Positions 9,054 to 17,756 of a stretch of DNA of 64,000 nucleotides are shown piece by piece. Made by a program: the position numbers and the translations under genes. Source of the DNA: Cylindrotheca closterium. Its lineage: Eukaryota; Bacillariophyta; Bacillariophyceae; Bacillariales; Bacillariaceae. The DNA lies in NCBI GenBank assembly GCA_933822405.4, contig CAKOGP040001936.1, forward strand, positions 124,001 through 188,000. The letters are read 5' to 3'. Numbering within the stretch: the stretch's first letter is position 1; each line of letters begins with the position of its first letter. The notes beneath the pieces are model-generated. The model was given only the letters and a program-made list of their open reading frames with translations. It made no database searches and was not told the origin of the DNA.

Positions 9054-10691
9054 ATGACGACAAAGCATTTTCACCTTTTCACGCTTGTTGGACTCTTGAC
9101 TTTTCACAATATCCTGGGTGCGCCAATCGAGAGAATGTTGCAAGGAAACGAAACGAATTTTCCGCAACGACGAAATGCTACAGCAGCAAGTACCAGTACC
9201 ACCTTGCCCCACATAGATCCTACAACTGCTCCAACCGAGTCACCAGCACCTTCCCCTGCCCCCTCTGCAATTCCCACTGATATACCAACAGCAAAACCAT
9301 CATCTACTCCCACAAAAACTCCGACTGTCCCATCTGATTCACCAACCGAGTCACCGGCACCGTCACCATCGCCTTCTAAGATGCCAACTATGCTTCCGAC
9401 ACGAACTCCAACAGCATCGCCATCTGCTTCTCCAAGTGCTAGCAAGAATCCTTCCACTGCACCCAGTACAAAGCCTACATTCCAACCGACCGCGGCGCCG
9501 ACTCGCTCGCAACAACCTTCAAGTAACATGCAGCCGTATTCAGCTTCTGGGGTGGAAATCGTCTTGGAAAATGTTGTTGAGATGCCAAGTATGAATGAGA
9601 AAGACATTTCTCTTTTTGAATCTACTACAAAACAAATACTACAAAATGATTTCTCGTCTCCTGGCATCAACGAGATCTTGTTTCTGAAAGTAGAGCTCAA
9701 GGAACAGAAAATGATGCCGACAAGAAGAAAATTGAGAAAACTCCAACATCACCAAAATGCCGACTTGGCAATCTCGTTCGATGTCACAGCACTGGTAAAC
9801 CATGAATGGAACATTCCATTTGATCTCAATGAAGGAATGGTGAAGTACTTTGGTACTGACGAAAAGCTGGAGAAGTTGAGATCCCAGCTAGAGGCTGAGG
9901 GAGCAAGTTTCCTTGACAAGCTGGGATCCACAAGTGATGGCACTGGATCGATCTCGACTGCTGCAATAATTGGTGCACTTGCTGGCTTGCTAGCCATTAT
10001 CATTGGAATTGCGGTAGCCTATCGCCAACGCAGTGCTAAGTTCCAATCGAAACTCAGCTTGGCTTCGACCGGAAGTGATGAAGACGAGGACGAAAGCTCC
10101 GATACACAAATGATTTTCGCTGGTCAAAATACTTATGGAGGCAACATTCTTTCTTGGCCTACCCCAACTGGCGAGAATGAAGGAGTTGAAGCCGACTATT
10201 TCGGTTCCTCTCGGCCAGCATTCTTGACAATGGACAGCAATATCGAGGTTCCTGACACACCGGTTGGACATACGCCACAGAAGTCAAAGCCTGGGGTATC
10301 TGCCTTGGACACACCAAATTCGATTTTTGGTCCTCAGAATAACTCTACTCGAAGCGTTGGAGCTCGTCAATTTCTCATGGATACGCCGCCCTCAGCAATG
10401 AACGGCAACAACACATCCAGTCGTGGATTCTGGCCACCAAGATCTGGAGGCCAGAGGAACGTGACTCCAAAGAAACAAACTATCGACATGTCGCCGGCAA
10501 GACTCGACACGTCAAAGGCAGAGGGCCATAAGGTTGAATCTTCGCCAATCAAGTTCCCATCTGATTCCAACAGCAAGATCGACCAAAAACATAAGCTTAC
10601 GCCCCCTACACGAGACACACAAAGGAGTACATCGAAACTTCGTCAGCGAAGGTGGCCTAGTGGGTATTTTTCTGATGAGAGCAGTCCATAG
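9054..10691 (+). CDS. PT-rich single-pass membrane protein, first of tandem pair
   Basis: This 545-residue protein is predicted to be type I membrane-bound. It has a signal peptide (TLVGLLTFHNILGAP), then about 90 residues of PT/PS repeats (PTESPAPSP, PTKTPTVPSDSP), probably O-glycosylated. A folded extracellular domain of about 130 residues follows, then a transmembrane helix at about 300-323 (AAIIGALAGLLAIIIGIAVAY) and a 220-residue Ser/Pro-rich cytoplasmic tail. In-frame ATGs also occur at 8982 and 9042; 9054 puts the hydrophobic signal at the very start. PT-repeat surface proteins are common in diatoms, where some are linked to the cell wall or plasma membrane. No catalytic domain is visible. 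The next gene has the same layout. Confidence 0.8.
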   Translation: MTTKHFHLFTLVGLLTFHNILGAPIERMLQGNETNFPQRRNATAASTSTTLPHIDPTTAPTESPAPSPAPSAIPTDIPTAKPSSTPTKTPTVPSDSPTESPAPSPSPSKMPTMLPTRTPTASPSASPSASKNPSTAPSTKPTFQPTAAPTRSQQPSSNMQPYSASGVEIVLENVVEMPSMNEKDISLFESTTKQILQNDFSSPGINEILFLKVELKEQKMMPTRRKLRKLQHHQNADLAISFDVTALVNHEWNIPFDLNEGMVKYFGTDEKLEKLRSQLEAEGASFLDKLGSTSDGTGSISTAAIIGALAGLLAIIIGIAVAYRQRSAKFQSKLSLASTGSDEDEDESSDTQMIFAGQNTYGGNILSWPTPTGENEGVEADYFGSSRPAFLTMDSNIEVPDTPVGHTPQKSKPGVSALDTPNSIFGPQNNSTRSVGARQFLMDTPPSAMNGNNTSSRGFWPPRSGGQRNVTPKKQTIDMSPARLDTSKAEGHKVESSPIKFPSDSNSKIDQKHKLTPPTRDTQRSTSKLRQRRWPSGYFSDESSP

Positions 10692-11060
10692 GGGACAAGT
10701 TATATTGTTATAGCAGAATTTCGACAATAATTCTAGAAAGTTTAATGCAAAGCTATCCTTTTTCGTTGTAGTGTAGAATCCAGTCTTCGGTGATTTTGTT
10801 CCATTAGCACTTTTTGCTTGATGAGTATTCGCGAGTCGGCAGGTTTTCAGGCTGCCAAACGAGGTTTTTTCCGTTGTATATTTTAATATTCCCTTTTTCA
10901 ATAAGTACCAGGTTTCTACGCAGGTTGTGCAGGCGAGATTTCAAACGGTTTTCGAAAACCTGAACTGTCATGTTTTGTTGTATACACAGAAGGTAATCCA
11001 TGACCGCTACTGTTATCATTTCAATCAAGTATAGATTAGACAAAGAAGTATAAAACGACA
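10692..11060. other. Intergenic spacer of the PT-protein pair
   Basis: I see no gene here. Minus-strand frames at 10512-11061 have no recognisable domain and run into the coding region on the left. It should hold the terminator of the first gene and the promoter of the second. Confidence 0.5.
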
Positions 11061-12740
11061 ATGCGACAAATATTATCGCTACTCTTAGTGCAGCTCCTTC
11101 TTGGGCAGACTGTACTCACCCAAGCCGCCAACACCACCGTTATTGGCGCTATTCCAACTCAAGCGCCAGTGACATCAACCGAGACTACTAGTACTACGAA
11201 ACCGGATTTCGTAAGCTTCCTCAACACTCCAGTCCCATCAGCCTCAACAACATCTCCAACAAAGGCATCACCACCAACACCTACACCATCTGTATCGACA
11301 ACAGCTCCTACAATGTCACCAACAAAGTCACCAACCATGGCTCCAACAACCTCAGAGCCAACGATCGCGCCTACGACAAAGAATCCTACCATCTCCCCTT
11401 CTCTAGAACCGACTCCTAAGCCTTCCTCTCATCCAACGATTGAGCCCACCGCTATGCCATCGAAAAGTCCAACTTCGTTGCCTTCTTCTTCCCCGTCTGC
11501 AATGCCCTCACAGTTTCCAAGATCTCCTGTGACCGGGCGGGCGGAACTCATGTTCCGTTCTGTTTCTGGTCTCTTGGTTGGAGATACAGAGGAATCATTT
11601 GTTGAAAATACCATTGCTTTCTTGACAGAGAACATGCCGGAAGTAGAAGCAATCTCGGTTGATATTGAAAGGCAAGCGAGGCAATTCCAGAATCGTCGAT
11701 CTTTGAGAGAAGAAGCCCTTTTTATCGACATTCGAGTCAGGGCCTCACATATTGTTAAGTCCGATGACATGTTCAACTTTGATGTAAATCTTATGTCCGT
11801 CTTTGCGTCGGAAGAAAAAGAATATGTTGAGGCGTTGAAAAACACTGGTGATCCTTATTTCAGTTCGCTTGATACTATCATCTTGCCAGATACCGCTGCA
11901 CCAACTGCCGTTCCATCTAGTGCTCCTTCCCTCTCGCCAATTGAAGATGCATCGTTGCCTCAGGAGTACCTCATAGCTATCATCGCCGGCGCAGCTTTCT
12001 TCGTTCTTGTTCTTTTGGCATTGATCTACAGATTCACTTGCTCCAAGAAGGGAAAAGGAGTCCAAAATAAGGCTCCTTCGAATAGCTTTTTCGCCTCGAA
12101 GAAACAGCAGTATTCGAATCAAGATGCAGGTGCAGGTAGTGACCTTGAGTCTCACCAAGGCCTGGAAAGTCCGAGTGCACCTAGTGATCAGAGCTCATAC
12201 TACGGAGGAAGCATCATGCAAGCATCAACACAAATGGATTCTAACTCATACTCTTACAGTCTCGATCCGGGTCTCCCTTCAAGTGTGATTAGTGGAAAGA
12301 CGAGTGGCTCTAACGGAAACGCTGTACCTATGGAAATCCCCCAGATTGATCTACCAGCAAGTGCCGACCAAGCAATGTTGCGTGATTCAGGAATAGAGCT
12401 AACCGCAAGCGACCTCCAGCTGACTGATTCAGAGCTTGCGATGCTACCTTCTAACCTAGGAAGAAGTGCCGATAGCGCGGCAAGCAGCAAGAGGCAACGA
12501 CGGGTTGTCAAGGCACCTCCTGGAAAGCTTGGCATCATTATTGATACCACTGTTGAAGGGCCTGTAGTGCATCAAATCAATCCAGGTAGTGCATTGGAAG
12601 GTCAATTACAACCTGGTGATATTATTATATCTATTGACGATGTTGACACTCGTGCGATGTCTGCGTCCGCAATCACTGACCTCATGATTCAAACAGCAAA
12701 GCAATATCGCAGTCTCACTGTTGTTTCCAATCCAAATTAG
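11061..12740 (+). CDS. PT-rich membrane protein with cytoplasmic PDZ domain
   Basis: This 559-residue protein has the same plan as its upstream neighbour: signal peptide (ILSLLLVQLLLGQTVLTQA), a PT/PS-repeat stalk to about residue 155, and an extracellular domain of about 110 residues. The transmembrane helix is at about 303-325 (YLIAIIAGAAFFVLVLLALI), followed by an acidic Ser-rich tail. The last 75 residues add a PDZ-type fold: GKLGIIIDTTVEGPVVHQI, PGSALEGQLQPGDIIISIDD, then a final beta strand. The PDZ would lie on the cytoplasmic side and could bind C-terminal peptides of partners. The upstream paralogue lacks it. A role as a surface adhesion or signalling protein is a guess. Confidence 0.82.
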   Translation: MRQILSLLLVQLLLGQTVLTQAANTTVIGAIPTQAPVTSTETTSTTKPDFVSFLNTPVPSASTTSPTKASPPTPTPSVSTTAPTMSPTKSPTMAPTTSEPTIAPTTKNPTISPSLEPTPKPSSHPTIEPTAMPSKSPTSLPSSSPSAMPSQFPRSPVTGRAELMFRSVSGLLVGDTEESFVENTIAFLTENMPEVEAISVDIERQARQFQNRRSLREEALFIDIRVRASHIVKSDDMFNFDVNLMSVFASEEKEYVEALKNTGDPYFSSLDTIILPDTAAPTAVPSSAPSLSPIEDASLPQEYLIAIIAGAAFFVLVLLALIYRFTCSKKGKGVQNKAPSNSFFASKKQQYSNQDAGAGSDLESHQGLESPSAPSDQSSYYGGSIMQASTQMDSNSYSYSLDPGLPSSVISGKTSGSNGNAVPMEIPQIDLPASADQAMLRDSGIELTASDLQLTDSELAMLPSNLGRSADSAASSKRQRRVVKAPPGKLGIIIDTTVEGPVVHQINPGSALEGQLQPGDIIISIDDVDTRAMSASAITDLMIQTAKQYRSLTVVSNPN

Positions 12741-13857
12741 ATTATCAGGTGGCTACCGTCGCTGAATAATTTGTATAGTAGTCTGGTTGTAGTGTTGCTG
12801 TTTAACCACCATAAAAATACATCTTTGATACTTGCATCCGTGATTGAATCGAGATAGTGCCGCATACGAGTACAGACGGGCAGACGACAAAAGGAGTCTT
12901 AGACTTTAAAGAATCTTCAAAAAGCAAGAGACACAAGATATTACTATATAGCGGAACTATTAATGTGATCGTAATATTTGTCACCATAAGTGGCCCTTCG
13001 GACGAGGAGAATTATACAAGGATAGTAAAGGGGTGGAGCTTGTTTTGCTCATCGTTCCTTGTGGCTGGGAAACATGCAAAAGTCACAAGGGACTTTAGCA
13101 TATTTCCTTCCTCGAAAATAGTGGATGAAGCATGGCTACAAATTACTGAAAAACGAGATTTGGGAACTAGAATTGGAACTGAAGATAAAGTCATAGTCAG
13201 CTCACTCCCACAACTCTGCCTGTTGACGATACGATTGAGACTCCTCATCATCATCACAGTCGGAGCTAGCTAAATATCTTTTTAAAAATCGATCCGGTCG
13301 ATCCGGTCGATCCTAAGTAAAGACAACACATTAAATAAATGTTTTGCGTTTTGTCGCAACCCACGAGCAGCGAAATTCTGCAGTCTCGCAAAAACGACAT
13401 GATACCAACCTCCACTTTAGGTAACATCTTCGTTTCATTTTTCGTTGATGTTGATTCATCCATCTTCGCAAACAAACACTTTCCTTTCTTCTCCAACAAA
13501 AACGATGAGCTTTCGTTCCGAATTGATCTCGCTCCAAGACGACGATTCTCACCCATCAATTCACTGCCACGAAACGATATTGACCGACGCCACACTTTTG
13601 TTTTAAATAAAACGACATTCGCTTAACGAAATGTTCTCGGACTCGAGGAGCGTGAAATATTTAGCTACAATTTCTTATCCCGAACATTTTTGTATAGATA
13701 ATCCCTGCTCGGGTCTTGAGGCCAGCACACGGTGAGCGTGTGCAGGCCGGTGTTTCTTGTGGGGGACGTAGCTCCAGCACCCCCGATTGACAAGTCACAT
13801 TGTGTTTTGTTTTCCAAACTCGAGTTCAATCATCATCACTGACACAACTTGCAAACG
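12741..13857. other. Intergenic region upstream of sulfotransferase
   Basis: No convincing gene is present. Plus-strand frames at 12857-13273 and 13339-13626 show no domain and odd composition, so I leave them uncalled. A 9-base GATCCGGTC tandem sits at about 13290-13310. The only strong structure is the pair of GC-rich hairpins at 13720-13784. Confidence 0.5.
13720..13784. other. GC-rich double hairpin, possible structured RNA
   Basis: The first stem pairs 13720-13731 with 13737-13748: 12 base pairs with a single A-A mismatch around a 5-base loop. A second stem pairs GGGGG at 13761-13765 with CCCCC at 13780-13784. This is far more GC-rich than the flanks. It lies about 75-135 bases before the sulfotransferase start and could be a small RNA, a leader structure or a chance palindrome. 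It does not match any snRNA or SRP RNA that I can recall well enough to name. Confidence 0.4.
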
Positions 13858-15211
13858 ATGGTAGTTGCAAGGTCATCAGCCGCCGATGTGCTACAATCCT
13901 TCGATCATTATAGCAGCACTGATGAAACTTTCACATACAACTTCCGACCCAAGTTTCAAAAATCGACCAAGAACAATCCCATGAGTGGAATCTGCTTGTT
14001 TGCGTGGATTGAAATACTTTCCAAGAGATGGCGGCAAATCGATTACTTGACGTATTGGCCACGCGTCTTGATGATCTCATTGTTAAGCATTTTTAATTCA
14101 TTGTTGGCAATTGTGGAACATTTGCTGTTTGAATCGTCGATACGTCAGACTACGCCAAACCCTCGACCAGTATTCATCCTTGGCCATCCGCGAACTGGAA
14201 CAACTTTACTCCACTCATTAGTGGCATTGGACGAGGGCCAGTTTGATGTCTGCACAACTTTCTGTGCTGGTTTTCCTTCTAGCTTCCTTTGGTTTGAGAA
14301 ATTTGGGAAACAACTGTTCAAGGGTATTCTTGATGAGACTCGCCCAATGGACAATGTTGTTCTCGATTTTGATCTTCCCCAAGAAGACGAGCTCGCAACA
14401 AATTTGGTATCTGCTGGAACTTCGCCGTATATGCCCCTTTTCTTCATGCCTCAGGAGGCGCAATTCCGCCCTTACTACGCTTTTGACGATCACGCCAGTG
14501 GCGATGAAAAACTCCAACCAGAAGAAATGGCAAGAGCTCGAAACCGTTGGGTTAACACGTTCTACTACCTCTGCCAAAAGCTTACTTTAAGATCTTTGAG
14601 GACGAAACAAGCAGCTCTTCGGCTAGTATTGAAATCACCAGTGCATACAGCAAGGTATGTTGAACTTTCTGTAGCGACCTTCAAGTCAAGGTTAACCGAC
14701 AAGGTTTCTCACATCATCATGTAGAATTCCGTTGCTACTTCGAATCTTCCCTGATGCTCAGTTCATTTACATACATCGTCATCCATACCATGTGTTCCAA
14801 TCTGCTGCCCATATGGCTGATACGACCTATTGGTACACCTATTTTAGCACACCCCAACATGAGGAGATTCAAGAATTCATTTTGAGACAGTATGAGATAT
14901 TGTGGGATCGATATGAGGAAGGTAGAAAGATTCTACAGCAGCAAATGGCCAAGACTGATGGGGGTGCAAAGCAATTAGTAGAAATTGCTTTCGATGACTT
15001 GTCACAGAAGCCTTTCGAGACCATGGATAGAATTTACAATGAGCTTGGCTGGGATATGTCTTCCGAGATGAAACGCAGCCTCGAGCAGACTGTATCCGGT
15101 GACATCAAAAGTTACAAGAGAAACAAACACGAAACTCTTGACCCAAAACTACGAGCAACTCTTCAAGAGCGCTGGGGTGCTTCGTTCGATCGTCTGGGGT
15201 ATAAAAGATAA
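13858..15211 (+). CDS. Membrane-anchored sulfotransferase
   Basis: Two exons, 13858-14654 and 14725-15211, separated by a 70-base GT-AG intron, give 427 residues. The PAPS-binding loop is FILGHPRTGTTLLHSL (about residue 103) and the 3'-phosphate site is FIYIHRHPYHVFQSAAHM in exon 2, the signature of the P-loop sulfotransferase superfamily. A hydrophobic segment before the catalytic domain (VLMISLLSIFNSLLAIVEHLL) suggests a Golgi or ER type II anchor. The splice joins SPVHTAR to IPLLLRIF without loss. The acceptor could be a carbohydrate, lipid or sterol; the sequence does not decide. The open frame begins at a TTG three codons upstream, but ATG 13858 is the likely start. Confidence 0.85.
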
Positions 15212-15436
15212 TGAGGTTTCTTTTTAATTACCTTCTAACCTCGACGGCTATATTAATAGTACCACTCCTGTCAATCTCCAGGACCCATATTACATCTTTG
15301 GCCATGGCTGCTTTGGATGGATGTCTGCATTCTTCACCATGACTATTAGAGACATTTATTTCACAGTGTCCTTTTGTCGTGTTTTCCTAAGTCTTTACTA
15401 TATTTTCTATTTGTTAATCATGCGACTGCACTAGTT

Positions 15437-16735
15437 CTAAAAGTAGTCTTCGCTGTCGGTGCTCATAGAGCGGGTATCGATTGTCTCAAATGATTCGACG
15501 GAGTTGTTTCGAAACCGCTTAGTGGCAGCGGCCTGAACAATATAGCTTTCCAAATCAATCTGAAACAAGGCTTGTTGCAATTGAATTTCCGACTCCAACT
15601 GTCTAGCAATGTTCATTTGGATCTGTTGATCTTGAACTTTCTGAACCTGACACGCCATCAAATAATCCAGCTGATTCATTATTTGGGATAGCTGTGGTCT
15701 CATCGATGGAGTTGTATTCCAGGAGTGTTCCAGAAGGACCTGAACTTCCACAGGAATCGGCTGGTTGCAATGCACCATATCAGGTCTCTGACCCTGCAGG
15801 CACACAAAGCTCGCGTGCATCTCCCTGGTCCATCCATCAAACGGCTTCACCAAAGACAAAATCTCATAAGAGACCATTGCCCAAGAGTATACATCAGCAG
15901 ACACACCATATGGTTTGTTCGTTGCGACTTCAGGAGCCATATACCGTAGTGTACCAACCTTCCCAGACATTTCGAACTGTGCCGATGTGTCAAGCAACGG
16001 AAGCTCACGACTCAAACCAAAATCAAACAGCTGAACACGGTCTCCAAGGAAACCAATGTTCTGAGGCTTAGCATCTCTGAAGATAACACCACGCTGGTGA
16101 ATGTAATCCAATGCAGATGCAAGCTCGTTCATGATTCTCAGCTTTTCGAGATGTCGCGCTTCCATTTGCTGAGCTGCTGAAGATGGAGAGGCCATCATGG
16201 CCCACATACCATCTTGCTGCTCTCGGTACCACCGTTCAATGCGCATGTCCAAAGTTTCATCTAACACGTCCAGCATGAGAAAGAATGAATCGTTCCAGCC
16301 TTCTGCGAACGAAGCAACGCCGTTGTGAGCCCATCCTCTAATTTTCAGAATGTTTGGATGATCAAATGAAGATAGCATGTGAGCTTCATATACAAGCTCC
16401 ACTGCAGCCGTTCGGAAATCATTGGGTTGATCCATCAATCTTTGCTGCAGGTGCTTGCAAGCATACCGCCTACCATCCCGCGTTATCACACTCGAGACTT
16501 GTGAAAATGCACCAGATCCAAGAACTCGTTCAACGCGGGCAATGTCCTGCCGCTGAACGAGTTGAATACCATCAGTTGTGGGAGTTAATCTAGATTGGCT
16601 CAAAGTATCAACCACGTCTCTGTGGATGATGTCGGCTACATCTTTGGCTAGATGAGCCGGCCATTGCTGAATGCAAGGCTCAGAGGGCTCTCCGAAGGGG
16701 TCACAGTGTATCAGGGGGTTTTGTAAAAGCGCCAT
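15437..16735 (-). CDS. Serine/threonine protein kinase, copy 2 (inverted)
   Basis: This 432-residue kinase has the same loops as copy 1 (LGSGAFSQVSS, FRDAKPQN, DFGLS, GTLRYMAPEV). In the first 385 residues it differs from copy 1 by only two residues (K6N and K40R by copy 1 numbering). After the shared QLESEIQ the proteins separate: copy 2 continues LQQALFQIDLESYIV, copy 1 has a longer Gln/Pro insert and then HIDLNSYIA. The tails are still related (both end in a SxDSEDxF-like acidic motif) but only about half the residues match. Upstream DNA of the two genes is unrelated, so they are probably expressed differently. Confidence 0.9.
   Translation of the reverse strand: MALLQNPLIHCDPFGEPSEPCIQQWPAHLAKDVADIIHRDVVDTLSQSRLTPTTDGIQLVQRQDIARVERVLGSGAFSQVSSVITRDGRRYACKHLQQRLMDQPNDFRTAAVELVYEAHMLSSFDHPNILKIRGWAHNGVASFAEGWNDSFFLMLDVLDETLDMRIERWYREQQDGMWAMMASPSSAAQQMEARHLEKLRIMNELASALDYIHQRGVIFRDAKPQNIGFLGDRVQLFDFGLSRELPLLDTSAQFEMSGKVGTLRYMAPEVATNKPYGVSADVYSWAMVSYEILSLVKPFDGWTREMHASFVCLQGQRPDMVHCNQPIPVEVQVLLEHSWNTTPSMRPQLSQIMNQLDYLMACQVQKVQDQQIQMNIARQLESEIQLQQALFQIDLESYIVQAAATKRFRNNSVESFETIDTRSMSTDSEDYF
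15581..16735 (-). repeat. Right arm of kinase inverted repeat
   Basis: Reverse complement of 5932-7086, same length, six substitutions by hand count. About 8.5 kb separates the two arms. Confidence 0.93.
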
Positions 16736-17756
16736 GTTTCTAGATTGTGGTTACGACCTGGATTGCGAAACCAGAGTTTAAAAGGGGCAATTGCATTCCT
16801 TGATTGAAATGTGAGCGTGGAGTGAACAAATTAGGCTCATTTTAGTACTACCGTAGAAGCCTCGTTGAATGGACATTTCTCGAAGTGAAAACCAAACCGG
16901 TTGTTTCTGCCTCAGCGTGTGTGGAAGATCAGAAGATCGCGCCTTAAATGACGGAACTTGTTTGGCGTTGAAGTTGCATTGGCTTAAGTGAAGAGTGTGA
17001 CATCCAATCAGACATAAGTGTAAAAGACTTATGGAAAGAAGCGCGGTCAAGGATGCAGGAACGACAGGAAGGTTGAGGAGGCATCGGGACCATTTGACGC
17101 CAAGGAGACTTTCACTCTTTGCTCTTCTCATCAAGATCAGGAAGCGAACTGATGTAACTCTCGGTGTTTCTCCACGACAAAAGAGTCATTTTTTTTTCTC
17201 GAGCTGAATCCGGCTGACTGTGATATTCCATCGTGACGGGATAAATAGTCTCTTTTTTTCCTCTTCCGGTTTCTAGTGGGATTTTGAGAGGTTACGGTAC
17301 TCGTACCAGCTGAAAATACACCAGGCGCCAATATAACCAAGGATAGAATATAGCACCTTTTTTTATGTCGATGAGAGCGCTACCTCACCCTACTGTACAC
17401 TTGTACCTGGCACTGCGGTACCGAACCAATGTGATGAATCAAGGTGAAGGAGCCTCCAAACTTTCGGTACCTGGTACCTGGGTACCAGTACCTGTTACTC
17501 CGTTGGGATGATGGGGATGGTGGAGATGTAACGTACCACCGTGATGAGTCAAGCAACTAAAGGCGTGCTCGAAGATTTCATCAAACGCCGCGCTTTTTAT
17601 GTTCACTGCACCGTTGGTAGGTAGAAAGTTGTCAACTGGCTATTTATTACCTATTAGAATCACCGTGATTCAACAGCTGTTTGTTGTATATCCTATATTC
17701 TATATTATTATCCCATTTTGATTTTTGGACCCCAAAGCTCTGTTGTCATCTGAAAT
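16736..17756. other. Intergenic with GGTACC cluster
   Basis: No gene is supported. Minus-strand frames at 16778-17340 carry no domain. GGTACC-type words cluster at 17293-17310 and 17400-17535. The right end is the 3' flank of the cyclase gene. Confidence 0.5.

Noticed and set aside
9104..9700. Minus-strand frame with VG/DG repeats opposite the PT-rich protein
   Set aside because: It is the antisense shadow of the PT/PS repeat; the plus strand has the signal peptide and transmembrane helix. The same holds for 11159-11392.
12857..13273. 138-residue plus-strand frame between the PT-rich and sulfotransferase genes
   Set aside because: No recognisable domain, no splice or family support, in A/T-rich DNA; the same applies to 13339-13626.
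13600..13860. SRP RNA, U1, U2, U5 or tRNA-Sec
   Set aside because: The hairpins do not come with the conserved sequences of any of these RNAs (no 5' splice-site or branch-pairing sequence, no SRP S domain).
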